The notes below the pieces were generated by a model that was not told where the DNA came from, made no database searches, and saw only the letters and a program-made list of their open reading frames with translations. A stretch of DNA of 40,605 nt from an uncultured Methanobrevibacter sp. (GTDB lineage: Archaea; Methanobacteriota; Methanobacteria; Methanobacteriales; Methanobacteriaceae), in contig NZ_CAMJCX010000013.1 in the NCBI RefSeq assembly GCF_946404245.1, forward strand, positions 1 through 40,605, written 5' to 3'. The position numbers and the translations under genes are program-made. Positions 27,082-36,644 of the stretch are shown here, piece after piece; position 1 is the first letter of the stretch; every line of letters starts with the position of its first letter.

Positions 27082-27132
27082 TTTAAATTTATAGGTTTAA
27101 ATGTGTTATTACCGAAAAATCATAGATTTTTC
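27082..27132 (+). promoter_or_regulatory. TATA box plus palindromic operator at the predicted start site
   Basis: TTTAAATTTA at 27082-27091; perfect palindrome GAAAAATC-ATA-GATTTTTC at 27114-27132, about 26 bp downstream. Confidence 0.6.
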
Positions 27133-27163
27133 AAAATTTCATGATTAAATAGGAGGAGAAAAA

Positions 27164-27955
27164 ATGAATGTTCACAATGAAATTAATGATGATATCAAAT
27201 TTCTAGCAAAGTCAGAAATTCGATTGAAAATATTAAGTGAATTAAATGAACGCCCAAACGATATTCGAGGACTTGTTAAAAAAACCAAAATCACATATAG
27301 TTCCGTTTCAAGCAACGTGAATAAACTAGCAGAGAACAATTACATTAAAAAAGTTGAAAAGAAATATTACTTAAACCCAATTGCTAAAATTTATTTCAAA
27401 ACATTAATGGACTTTAAAAAAAGTATTGAAATAATACAAGTATACAATTCATTCTGGGACAAGCACAATATTACTCAACTAAGCATCAATTCCATAAAAA
27501 ACATCACTGATTTAAAGAATGCTCAATTAATTGAAACCACACCCCTCGACATATACAAAACCCACAATACCACTAAAGATCAATTAATTAAAGCAGAAAA
27601 CGTAAAAGCTATTTTTCCTTACTTGCATCCGGAATATCCCGAATTAATTGAAGAAATTTTAATTAATGGAGGGAATGTGGAATTAATTGTTCCAAAAGAC
27701 ATATTTAAAGCCATTATCTCACCAATCGATGAATCATTGAAAAATAGGGCTGTTAAACAAAAAAGATTGAAAGTCTTTACAGTTACTAACTCATTGAATT
27801 TATATTTGACCATATGTGATGAAAAAATGAGCCTAGGATTATTTAAAAATGATGGAAGCTTTGATCAGAATAGAATCTTAATTTCAAATGATTTAAAAGC
27901 ATATGAATGGGCAGACGAACTATTTAAACACGTGAAACACATGGTGAGACAATGA
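27164..27955 (+). CDS. Winged-helix transcriptional regulator (FilR1/DUF1724-like), paralogue 1
   Basis: 263 aa; SEIRLKILSELNERPNDIRGLVKKTKITYSSVSSNVNKLAENNYIKK wHTH and a C-terminal effector-like domain; SD AGGAGG. Confidence 0.8.
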   Translation: MNVHNEINDDIKFLAKSEIRLKILSELNERPNDIRGLVKKTKITYSSVSSNVNKLAENNYIKKVEKKYYLNPIAKIYFKTLMDFKKSIEIIQVYNSFWDKHNITQLSINSIKNITDLKNAQLIETTPLDIYKTHNTTKDQLIKAENVKAIFPYLHPEYPELIEEILINGGNVELIVPKDIFKAIISPIDESLKNRAVKQKRLKVFTVTNSLNLYLTICDEKMSLGLFKNDGSFDQNRILISNDLKAYEWADELFKHVKHMVRQ

Positions 27956-28749
27956 CCAATATCCAAACAAAAAGAGAACTTAACAAAGAGTTTAAAGATG
28001 TTAAATACATATTGACATCAAGTATGCGTGCAAAATTACTTCTAGCACTGTACGAAATTCCAAAAAACCTAGATGAACTTAGACATGAATTAAAAAAACC
28101 ATCAGCTACCATATTACATGGGCTTAAAGAATTAGAGACGATTAATTTAGTGAGGAGAGCTCATAAATACTATGAACTAACTTCAAACGGTTACTTACTA
28201 ACCACAAATATGATTAAATTAATCGAAAATTGGTATTCTTTAAGTAAAAGTGAAACATTTTGGGACAATCATGACCTTTCAGATATTCCTGAAGACATAA
28301 TTAAGAATATTTATCTTTTAAAAGATGCAGAATACGTAAGTTCAACAACAAGCGATTTGTCAATTGCATTCAACAAATACATTCAGCTAATATCAGAAGC
28401 ATCAAAACTACAAATAATTCTTCCAATCTATTCTGAAAATCACTTTAAACATTTGATTGATCTATTAAACTCAAATAAATTACAAAAATTAGAATTAATC
28501 ATGAATAAAGAAATTTATGAATCAATACATAAAAACAGAAAGTTCCAAAAAGAGTTACTCAAACATGAAAATGTGAAAACAACAGTGATTGATAAAGATT
28601 TGAAAATATTTTTAACATACGGTGAAGAGTTTATGGCGCTTACCTTGTTTTTCAAAGACGGCCACTACGATGATTCGCAAATATTAATAGGGCATGACCA
28701 AAATTCACTTAACTGGGCTTACGAACTGATAAAATATTCACGGAGATGA
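27952..28749 (+). CDS. Winged-helix transcriptional regulator (FilR1/DUF1724-like), paralogue 2
   Basis: 265 aa; SMRAKLLLALYEIPKNLDELRHELKKPSATILHGLKELETINLVRR; ATGA overlap with the preceding gene. Confidence 0.8.
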   Translation: MTNIQTKRELNKEFKDVKYILTSSMRAKLLLALYEIPKNLDELRHELKKPSATILHGLKELETINLVRRAHKYYELTSNGYLLTTNMIKLIENWYSLSKSETFWDNHDLSDIPEDIIKNIYLLKDAEYVSSTTSDLSIAFNKYIQLISEASKLQIILPIYSENHFKHLIDLLNSNKLQKLELIMNKEIYESIHKNRKFQKELLKHENVKTTVIDKDLKIFLTYGEEFMALTLFFKDGHYDDSQILIGHDQNSLNWAYELIKYSRR

Positions 28750-28753
28750 ATTA

Positions 28754-29086
28754 ATGGTGAAAACAAATAATGTCCAAATATTCCACACAATTAGAGACAA
28801 AGAATTATACAATTTAATATTAGGAACTAACAGTGCAAAAACAAGAATTCGAATATTAGATGAACTATTGGCAAAACCATTCAATGCAAATCAACTTGCT
28901 AAATCACTCGAGATGGATTACAAAACCATTAGATATCACATGGAAATTATTTGTAAACATCAATATGCCACAAAAGAAAGATTTGAAAAATATACATTCT
29001 ATTTCCCAAGCGAAAAATTAATTAAACATATTGATGAATATATTCAAATTAAAGAATATTATAAAAGTCAAATGTTTGAAGGGTAA
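28754..29086 (+). CDS. Short ArsR-like winged-helix regulator
   Basis: 110 aa; SAKTRIRILDELLAKPFNANQLAKSLEMDYKTIRYHMEIICKHQYA; no effector domain. Confidence 0.8.
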   Translation: MVKTNNVQIFHTIRDKELYNLILGTNSAKTRIRILDELLAKPFNANQLAKSLEMDYKTIRYHMEIICKHQYATKERFEKYTFYFPSEKLIKHIDEYIQIKEYYKSQMFEG

Positions 29087-29089
29087 ATT

Positions 29090-29596
29090 ATGGAAAGTGA
29101 AACATCAAAACAACATCAAAAAGAATCTTCAAAAGAAATCACATGTGGAGTAATCACACTAAGTGACAGCCGAAAATCAAAAAAAGTTGATTTGTCAGGA
29201 AAATACATTTCTGAAGAAATTGAAAAACGTTACACCTTAAAAGAAAGGAGCATAATTCCTGATGAAAAAGAAGATTTGATCAATGTCATTGAAGAAATGA
29301 CCGAAGATGGAATTGATGTTATTTTAACAACAGGAGGAACAGGTCTTGATTCCCGAGACATAACTGTGGAAACTGTTGAATCACTTTTTGAAAAAAAACT
29401 TGATGGTTTTGGTGAAATATTTCGTATGAAATCATACGAAGAAATTGGTTCAGCAGCATTACTTTCAAGAGCCACAGCAGGAATCTATAAAAAAAGCATA
29501 ATATTTTCCATGCCTGGGTCACCTAATGCTGTAAAAACTGCATTGGAAATAATTATTGATGAACTTCCACATTTTGTTCATCATGTTAAAAAATAA
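29090..29596 (+). CDS. moaB: Molybdenum cofactor biosynthesis protein MoaB/MogA
   Basis: 168 aa; GVITLSDSRKSKKVDLSGKYI, VILTTGGTGLDSRDITVETVESL, SRATAGIYKKSIIFSMPGSPNAVKTAL. Confidence 0.93.
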   Translation: MESETSKQHQKESSKEITCGVITLSDSRKSKKVDLSGKYISEEIEKRYTLKERSIIPDEKEDLINVIEEMTEDGIDVILTTGGTGLDSRDITVETVESLFEKKLDGFGEIFRMKSYEEIGSAALLSRATAGIYKKSIIFSMPGSPNAVKTALEIIIDELPHFVHHVKK

Positions 29597-29632
29597 TGAT
29601 GAAATGAATTTTTCATCATTTTTCTTTTTTTT
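29594..29632. terminator. Bidirectional terminator overlapping the moaB stop
   Basis: AATGATGAAA(29594-29603)...TTTCATCATT(29610-29619) then TTTCTTTTTTTTT; moaB TAA lies at the stem base. Confidence 0.6.
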
Positions 29633-30159
29633 TAATCGAAAAATTCATCAACAATGATTAAAGGTTCTAATTTAATTCCTTCTTTTTCAAATTCTTCGAT
29701 GGCGCCTTCCTGCCTGTCAACTACAACAAATGCTCTAGTGACATTACCGCCGTTGTCCTGGATAGCCTTAATTGCTTTTAATAATGATCCTCCAGTAGTT
29801 GAAACATCCTCAACGACAATTACATTGTCCCCTTCGTTAAGTTCACCTTCAATGAGTTTGGAAGTACCATAACCTTTCTTTTCCTTACGAATCATCAATA
29901 ATGGAAGTTTTGATTCAAGGGAAACTGCAGTTGCTATTGGAACAGCACCTAAAGCAGGGCCTGCAACTTTATCAATTTCATCATTGGCTATTTTTTCTGT
30001 AATCAATTGAGAAATTGTGGATAAAATTTCAGGTTCTGTAATAGCCTTTTTCATGTTAATGTAATAATTACTTTTCTTACCGGAAGATAAAGTGAAATCT
30101 CCTTCAAGAAATACTTCATTTTCCTTTAATAAATCTATTAAATATTCTTTAGAAACCAT
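29632..30159 (-). CDS. pyrE: Orotate phosphoribosyltransferase
   Basis: 175 aa; [55 protein letters not shown]. Confidence 0.95.
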   Translation of the reverse strand: MVSKEYLIDLLKENEVFLEGDFTLSSGKKSNYYINMKKAITEPEILSTISQLITEKIANDEIDKVAGPALGAVPIATAVSLESKLPLLMIRKEKKGYGTSKLIEGELNEGDNVIVVEDVSTTGGSLLKAIKAIQDNGGNVTRAFVVVDRQEGAIEEFEKEGIKLEPLIIVDEFFD

Positions 30160-30167
30160 ATTATCAA

Positions 30168-30398
30168 TTAAATATCATCTTCGCCTTTAAGTAAAATTTT
30201 ATCTCCAATAACTTTTACAAGCTCCATTGGAATGATGTTTTCACTTGCTTTAATTTGTTCTGAAATACCTGTCTTTTTAAGAACAATATCGGTGATTTCG
30301 AATGAATCCTTATCAAAGATTACATCACTTACTTTACCGACGATTTGAATATCTGCATCGAGAACTTCTTTTCCAAATAATTCATCTTTAATTCTCAT
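30168..30398 (-). CDS. PRC-barrel domain protein
   Basis: 76 aa; [42 protein letters not shown]. Confidence 0.8.
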   Translation of the reverse strand: MRIKDELFGKEVLDADIQIVGKVSDVIFDKDSFEITDIVLKKTGISEQIKASENIIPMELVKVIGDKILLKGEDDI

Positions 30399-30532
30399 AT
30401 AGTGTCACCTATAATTAATTTTGTATGTTCAATTTAAAATAGATTTACTTCATATCTGCAAAATGATTAGAAAATGAAAAATTGTTTTAAATAAAAACAA
30501 CATACTAACAACATTAATTTAAAGGTGAATTT

Positions 30533-31786
30533 ATGGAAAATGAATACTTAACAGTATCTCAATTAAATGCCTACATTAATAAAAAGCTAAAATTTGACTC
30601 AAACTTGAAAAACATTTATGTTAAGGGAGAGATTTCAAATTTTAAAACATATCCTAGCGGACATAGCTATTTTACCTTAAAAGATAAAAATTCACAAATT
30701 CCGGCGGTGATGTTTAAAGGAAGAAGGCAATTCCTTAAATTTGAACCTAAGGACGGAATGAAAGTTATCATTAAAGGTAAGGTTGAAGTTTATGAAAGGG
30801 ATGGGAAATACCAATTATACGCCACAACAATAACTGAAGATGGAATTGGCGCATTGCACATTGCCTTTGAACAACTTAAAAAGAAGCTAGATAAAGAAGG
30901 ATTATTTGATGATACTCACAAAAAAGAAATTCCTAAATATCCTCAAAGAATCGGAGTTGTGACTGCAAGTACTGGAGCTGCTGTAAAGGACATTATCCAG
31001 ACAATTAATGGAAGATATCCCTATTGTGAGGTATTGATCTTTTCCACACTTGTTCAGGGAGACCTTGCCGCACCACAGATAGTGCGCCAGATTGTTCATG
31101 CACAACAATATGATCTGGACACCCTAATTGTCGGTCGTGGCGGTGGAAGTATTGAGGATTTATGGCCGTTCAATGAAGAGATAGTCGCAAGAGCAATATA
31201 CGATTGCAAAATACCTGTAATCAGTGCAGTTGGCCATGAGGTTGACTTTACAATATCCGATTTTGTTGCCGATGCAAGAGCACCAACACCAACCGGAGCT
31301 GCAGTGCTGGCTGTGCCCGACATTAATGAAGTACAATACAAACTGAAACAGATTACTGATAGGATAAATAAAAATATCAATGATAAAATTACGGAAAATA
31401 AAACTAAATTAAACAACATTGCGCAAAAACAGATATTGAAAAATCCGGAATCCATTTATGAAATTAAGGGAATGACATTGGACAATTTGATAAATAAGTT
31501 AGAGTTTGCTTCTAAAAATATAATCACTGAAAATAAAAATAAATTGTTCAAATTAGAAAACAAAAATATTTTAAAAAATCCTGAAGAAATTACAAAAATG
31601 AAAAAAGAGGTATTCTTAAGACATGTTGCAAAATTGGAAGTTTTGAATCCTCTGATTACATTGAAAAGAGGATACACATATGCTAAAATAGATGGAAAAG
31701 TTGTATCTTCAGCAAAAGATGTCAAATCTGGAGACAAACTTGATGTTGAATTTGATGACGGAGTAGTAAATACAAAGGTGATATAG
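30533..31786 (+). CDS. xseA: Exodeoxyribonuclease VII large subunit
   Basis: 417 aa; OB-fold YLTVSQLNAYINKKLKFDSNLKNIYVKGEISNFK, VTASTGAAVKDIIQTINGRYP, RGGGSIEDLWPFNEE, AVGHEVDFTISDFVADARAPTPTGAA. Confidence 0.95.
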   Translation: MENEYLTVSQLNAYINKKLKFDSNLKNIYVKGEISNFKTYPSGHSYFTLKDKNSQIPAVMFKGRRQFLKFEPKDGMKVIIKGKVEVYERDGKYQLYATTITEDGIGALHIAFEQLKKKLDKEGLFDDTHKKEIPKYPQRIGVVTASTGAAVKDIIQTINGRYPYCEVLIFSTLVQGDLAAPQIVRQIVHAQQYDLDTLIVGRGGGSIEDLWPFNEEIVARAIYDCKIPVISAVGHEVDFTISDFVADARAPTPTGAAVLAVPDINEVQYKLKQITDRINKNINDKITENKTKLNNIAQKQILKNPESIYEIKGMTLDNLINKLEFASKNIITENKNKLFKLENKNILKNPEEITKMKKEVFLRHVAKLEVLNPLITLKRGYTYAKIDGKVVSSAKDVKSGDKLDVEFDDGVVNTKVI

Positions 31787-32005
31787 ATGGAAAATTTAAG
31801 TTTTGAAGAAAGTTTGGAAAAATTGGAAGAAATCGTTACAAAATTAGAAAATGGAGATGTTCCATTAGATGATGCAATTGACGAATTTAACAAAGCAATG
31901 CAACTGGTTAAATTATGCAATAATAAGCTAACTGCTGCAGAAGAATCAATTGCAAAAATTGTTCAAGATAATGGAGAATTAGTTGATTTTAAACCTAATG
32001 AATAA
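31787..32005 (+). CDS. xseB: Exodeoxyribonuclease VII small subunit
   Basis: 72 aa; SFEESLEKLEEIVTKLENGDVPLDDAIDEFNKAMQLVKLCNNKL; starts directly after the xseA stop. Confidence 0.93.
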   Translation: MENLSFEESLEKLEEIVTKLENGDVPLDDAIDEFNKAMQLVKLCNNKLTAAEESIAKIVQDNGELVDFKPNE

Positions 32006-33002
32006 AATAGTTAATCCAATATTCCAATAATTTTCTTATTGGATAACTATTACAATTTTCTTTTATTATATTTTTGGCTAAAACTAACGCATCTTCTTTT
32101 TCAATTAAATTATCCTCAACTTCATCAATTAGATTTAGAACTGAACTTGTAATTGCAACATTGTCCTGTTTTTTCATTTCCTTTTGAAGTTCAATAATAA
32201 ATTCCGATTTATCGCAATCCAGTTCATCATAAAACTTATTGATATCTAAAGTATACCTATTCAGTCTAACCAAAACATTTGATTGGGATTTTGGAGTGAG
32301 CCAAACTTGTTTTCTAACAGCTTTTTTAACTGACTCTATTACAGCCTGGCCTATCAGTTCGCCAAGCTTGGAATGCTTGCCTGCATTTGTCAATATGTTA
32401 TCTGATTCCAAATTTGAAAATACTGCAAGACCATCAGTTCCAGTGCCTGTTGCATAATGATTAGAATATTGTGATGGGATTTTTAGGCTGTTCAATGCTA
32501 CTGTTTTTGCTTCTGTTGCAGTCATGAAAGCTTCAAGCAATGTTTCTTCAGCCAAACAAACATTTGTCAGCAATATAGTGTTTATGGTTCCAAATTTACC
32601 GTTCTCTTCATAGTATGATGAGGGATCTCCTGCTCTGGAAGCATTTGTCCTAACACCTGCAGTTGTTATTGCCATGACCTCTATGTTTTTGAATGTTTTA
32701 TAAACAACACTAACATTTTCCATCCTTGCCAGCGTTACCAAACCTGTAGTGTGGTCAGAATCAATATTTAATGACCAGCAATGCTGTATTAAATAATCCT
32801 CAACATCATGATTTTCCAAATAATCAATATTTTCCTGAGATAAATGATGGTTAAAAACACTTTGAATATTACGTGAAAATCCGCCATTCAGTTTAGAAGT
32901 TGAAAATCCATTACGTTTAACATTAAACTTAACAAAAATAGTGTCTTTTAAGTAATATAGCTCATCATTAACAGATGATACAAAAAATAGCCTGTCTTTC
33001 AT
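31995..33002 (-). CDS. cbiZ: Adenosylcobinamide amidohydrolase family protein
   Basis: 335 aa; AITTAGVRTNASRAGDPSSYYEENGKFGTINTILLTNVCL, YATGTGTDGLAVFS, KHSKLGELIG; convergent 11-nt overlap with xseB. Confidence 0.88.
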   Translation of the reverse strand: MKDRLFFVSSVNDELYYLKDTIFVKFNVKRNGFSTSKLNGGFSRNIQSVFNHHLSQENIDYLENHDVEDYLIQHCWSLNIDSDHTTGLVTLARMENVSVVYKTFKNIEVMAITTAGVRTNASRAGDPSSYYEENGKFGTINTILLTNVCLAEETLLEAFMTATEAKTVALNSLKIPSQYSNHYATGTGTDGLAVFSNLESDNILTNAGKHSKLGELIGQAVIESVKKAVRKQVWLTPKSQSNVLVRLNRYTLDINKFYDELDCDKSEFIIELQKEMKKQDNVAITSSVLNLIDEVEDNLIEKEDALVLAKNIIKENCNSYPIRKLLEYWINYFIH

Positions 33003-33044
33003 AAAAATAAAAAAAGAAAAGAAATTATAAAAATTTCTTTATGT

Positions 33045-34655
33045 TTACATCATTGGAGGCATTCCGCCAGCCATGGATGGGTCCATACCCATGTCTTCAG
33101 GGCCTTTTGTTGATGCAATTACGTCATCGATTCTTAAAATCATTTCAGCTGCTTCAGATGCAGATTGGATAGCTTGTTTTTTGACACGTTTTGGTTCAAT
33201 TACGCCAGCTTCTTTCATGTCTGCTACTTCACCAGTGAATACATCTAATCCCATGTAGAAGGAGTCTTCTTGTGCAGCTCTTAAATCTACTAAGGAGTCG
33301 ATGCTGTCTAAACCTGCGTTTTCAGCTAAGGTTTTTGGTACGATTTCTAAAGCTTCTGCAAATGCGTTTACAGCTAATTGTTCTCTACCGGAAATGGATT
33401 CTGCGTAGTCTTTGAGTTGTTTAGCCATTGCGATTTCAGGAGCTCCTCCACCAGCAACAACTTTGTCGTCTTCTACGGTAGCTGCTACTACACCGATTGC
33501 GTCTTCGATTGCTCTTACGATTTCGTCAACGATGTGTTTGGTGGATCCTCTTACGAATAAGGTTACGGATTTAGCTCCGCTGCATTCTTCAACAAAGATC
33601 ATGTCTTCGCCGGAGATTTTTCTTTCTTCTACAATACCAGCGTCACCTAAGTCTTCAGGAGCTAAGTCATCTAAGTTTGTAATTACGTTAGCACCGGTAG
33701 CTCTGGATAATTTTTCGATGTCAGATTTTTTAACTCTTCTTACAGCTAAAACGCCAGCTTTGGATAAGTAGTGTTGTGCTAAGTCATCGATACCTTTTTG
33801 TGCGAATAATACGTTTGCACCAGCTGCGACAACTTTGTCAACCATGTCTTTAACCATTTTTTCTTCTTGTTCAATGAAAGCTTGCATTTGAGCAGGATCG
33901 GTAATAGTGATTTCTGCGTCCATTTCAGTTTCTTTTACTTCTAATGGTGCGTTAACTAATGCGATTTTTGCGCCTTTGATTTCAGATGGCATACCTGGGT
34001 GTACTCTTTCTTTGTCGATGATTACTCCTTCAACTAAGTTGGATTCTTCAACAACAGCTCCATCTTTTTTCTCGATTTTAATATTGTCAATGTCAACTGC
34101 GCCGTCTTCTTCAACTGCTTCTACAGCGTCTACGATTAATTTTGCTAATGATTCACGTGCAGCTTCGGTTCCTTTACCGGTCATAGCAGTCATAGCTACT
34201 TTTAATAAGGTTTCGGAATCTACATCATCGATTGCGATTTCATCTAAGATTTCTTGTGCTTTTTCTGCTGCTTTTCTGTATCCCATAGCAATGATAGTTG
34301 GGTGAATGTCAGAATCAAGTAATCCTTCAGATTTTTTCAATAATTCTCCAGCAATGATAACTGCAGTAGTAGTACCGTCTCCAACTTCATCTTCTTGGGT
34401 TTTTGCTACTTCTACGAGCATTTTTGCTGCAGGGTGTTCAATATCCATTTCTTTTAAGATTGTTACACCGTCGTTGGTTACAACAATGTCACCAAGTCCG
34501 TCAACTAACATTTTGTCCATTCCTTTTGGACCTAAAGTAGTTCTTACAGTTTCAGCTAATACTTTACCAGCTAAAATGTTATTTCTTTGTGCATCTCTAC
34601 CGACAGACCTGTTAGTACCTTCAGGTAAAATAAAAATTGGTTGTCCTTGTGCCAT
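33045..34655 (-). CDS. thsA: Thermosome subunit (group II chaperonin)
   Basis: 536 aa; [65 protein letters not shown] tail. Confidence 0.97.
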   Translation of the reverse strand: MAQGQPIFILPEGTNRSVGRDAQRNNILAGKVLAETVRTTLGPKGMDKMLVDGLGDIVVTNDGVTILKEMDIEHPAAKMLVEVAKTQEDEVGDGTTTAVIIAGELLKKSEGLLDSDIHPTIIAMGYRKAAEKAQEILDEIAIDDVDSETLLKVAMTAMTGKGTEAARESLAKLIVDAVEAVEEDGAVDIDNIKIEKKDGAVVEESNLVEGVIIDKERVHPGMPSEIKGAKIALVNAPLEVKETEMDAEITITDPAQMQAFIEQEEKMVKDMVDKVVAAGANVLFAQKGIDDLAQHYLSKAGVLAVRRVKKSDIEKLSRATGANVITNLDDLAPEDLGDAGIVEERKISGEDMIFVEECSGAKSVTLFVRGSTKHIVDEIVRAIEDAIGVVAATVEDDKVVAGGGAPEIAMAKQLKDYAESISGREQLAVNAFAEALEIVPKTLAENAGLDSIDSLVDLRAAQEDSFYMGLDVFTGEVADMKEAGVIEPKRVKKQAIQSASEAAEMILRIDDVIASTKGPEDMGMDPSMAGGMPPMM

Positions 34656-34842
34656 TAATAATCACCTTTTTTTAATTTTATAAATAATTAGATCAGTTTA
34701 ATTATCAACATGAGAAAATAAGTTTATAGTGTTGACTAAACCTTTCTACATAATACATGAGTTTAAGGTTATATAAATACTTTATGGTATAAAGTAAATA
34801 AAAGTAAGAAAAAGAAATTAACCAAATATTGGGAAAAAATTA

Positions 34843-34943
34843 TTGTGCAAATACTTACAATAACGATTGATTATTTTAATATTTGATACAAACATTACCA
34901 TAATTATTGTAGTCCCCGACTATTAAATGGACAAGTTGCACAA
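34843..34943. other. Nested inverted-repeat element (candidate structured RNA)
   Basis: TTGTGCAA(34843-34850)/TTGCACAA(34936-34943), nested TACAATAA(34856-34863)/TTATTGTA(34904-34911), adjoining hairpin TAGTC-CCC-GACTA(34910-34922). Confidence 0.45.
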
Positions 34944-35082
34944 AATAATATTAAAATAAATGCAATATGTAGATAACCGTGAATAAAAATTAAAATTTAA
35001 AAAAATTAAAAAAAAGAAAGAGATATTAAATCCCTTTAAGACTCAGAAGCAACTCCAATTAAGGAATTTGAATCAGGTAAAA

Positions 35083-36414
35083 TTACCTGTGTTGTTTTTT
35101 CTCTAACCTGAAAGGAGGGGTCCTTTCAATAGTATCATAAGCTTCCTGTTCTTCTTGAAGCTCATTGAAGAAAGTATTAATCTCTTCCAATCTTTTGATT
35201 TTATCATTTTTCCTGTTCAACTCATTTTGAAGATTGAGATAATCTTCACGAGGGACAGTTTGCTGTTTTAGATACCTGAGTTCATTATCCTTATGGGCAA
35301 CCTCGGATTTGAGAGTGATAAACTCATCACGAGGAACAGTATTCTGTTTTAAATTCTCAAGTTCATTATTTTTAGAAGCAATTTGGTTTTCCAAATTAGA
35401 TTGAAGAGTAATGAATTCTTCACGAGGAACAGTATTCTGTTTTAAATTCTCAAGTTCATTATTTTTAGAAGCAATTTGGTTTTCCAAATTAGATTGAAGA
35501 GTAATGAATTCTTCACGAGGAACAGTTTTCTCTTTTAAATATTCAATTTGAGTATCTTTTGATGCCAATTCATTTTCAAATCTAGTTTGAAGAGAAATAT
35601 ACTCATCTTTAGGAATAGAATTTTGTTTAAGGGTACTAATCTGATTATCCAAACTAGAAATTTCATTTTCAAATTGGGATTGGAGATCAAAGTAATCTTT
35701 TTTAGGGATAGTTTCTTCTTTTAAATCGCTGATTTCATCAGCCATTTCATTAATTTTAGTCTGGAAAGAAGATTGAAGGTCATCATATTCTTCTTTAGGA
35801 ATATATTGCTCTTTTAAAATGTCAATCTGACTATTAGTTTGAGAAATTTCATTTTCTTTTAAAAGCAGTTCATTATTCTTAAGCTCAAGTTCTTTTTCAA
35901 GTTCCAAAATCTGGGTTTTAGACTCGACATTATTTTCGAGTTTGATAATTTTGATTTTGTATTCATCAATAGTTCTAGAAAGAGCGTTAATTTGAGCTTC
36001 TTTTTCAGCTACACTTTTAAATGACTCGTTTAATCTATCATTAACATCTGCCAACTCTTTTTTCTTATAATCTCTTAATTGTTCGGCAAAATATTCCTTG
36101 ATTTCATCAAGTGAATTGTTAACATAATCAAGTTCATAGATTCTATCTTCTTGATTTTTGATTAAACTGTCTTTTTCTTCAAGCTGTCTTTTCAAAAGAT
36201 TGATTTCGTCTTCAGCTTTGAATTTTATTACAGAAACTTCTTTTTCTTTCTCTACAATATCTTTTTCGAGTTCTTTTATCCTCAGTGGAGTGTTATCATT
36301 AGCTCGTTCAACTTCAAGTTCAGTTAAATCTAATTTTAACTTATTAAGTTCCAATAGGCAAGATCGAATTAAAGATTGTAAAGTATCTTTTTCAGCATCA
36401 ATTCCTATTTCCAT
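35083..36414 (-). CDS. Coiled-coil protein with 31-aa tandem repeats
   Basis: 443 aa; seven units of the form (I/V)P(K/R)(E/D)E(F/Y)xxLQSxxExxIxxxxxxLxxLKQxT. Confidence 0.85.
   Translation of the reverse strand: MEIGIDAEKDTLQSLIRSCLLELNKLKLDLTELEVERANDNTPLRIKELEKDIVEKEKEVSVIKFKAEDEINLLKRQLEEKDSLIKNQEDRIYELDYVNNSLDEIKEYFAEQLRDYKKKELADVNDRLNESFKSVAEKEAQINALSRTIDEYKIKIIKLENNVESKTQILELEKELELKNNELLLKENEISQTNSQIDILKEQYIPKEEYDDLQSSFQTKINEMADEISDLKEETIPKKDYFDLQSQFENEISSLDNQISTLKQNSIPKDEYISLQTRFENELASKDTQIEYLKEKTVPREEFITLQSNLENQIASKNNELENLKQNTVPREEFITLQSNLENQIASKNNELENLKQNTVPRDEFITLKSEVAHKDNELRYLKQQTVPREDYLNLQNELNRKNDKIKRLEEINTFFNELQEEQEAYDTIERTPPFRLEKKQHR
35341..35526 (-). repeat. Exact tandem duplication of a 93-bp unit within the coiled-coil gene
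   Basis: 35341-35433 and 35434-35526 read identically (ATTCTGTTTTAAATTCTCAAG...CACGAGGAACAGT). Confidence 0.9.
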
Positions 36415-36644
36415 TCTATCCCTTAGTTTAAATTTTATCCCAATATCGACTTCAAATTACTATCCTATTATGAATTCGAATATGTCGATAGATTGTACAA
36501 TATAATTCCTTGCTATTAAATATTTCTTTTATACTATTTAAATTAAACCCTTAAATTAATCTAAAAATGAAAATAAAAACAATAAGAAAAAAGATAGAAA
36601 AAATAAAAAAAATTAAAAAAAATAAGAAAAATAAATTGATAAAA

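Noticed and set aside
31096-31920. Minus-strand ORFs opposite xseA/xseB
   Set aside because: Antisense to clearly recognised ExoVII subunits.
33412-34683. Several plus-strand ORFs opposite the thermosome gene
   Set aside because: Antisense to a confidently identified gene, Ser/Thr-rich low-complexity translations, no ribosome-binding sites or domains.
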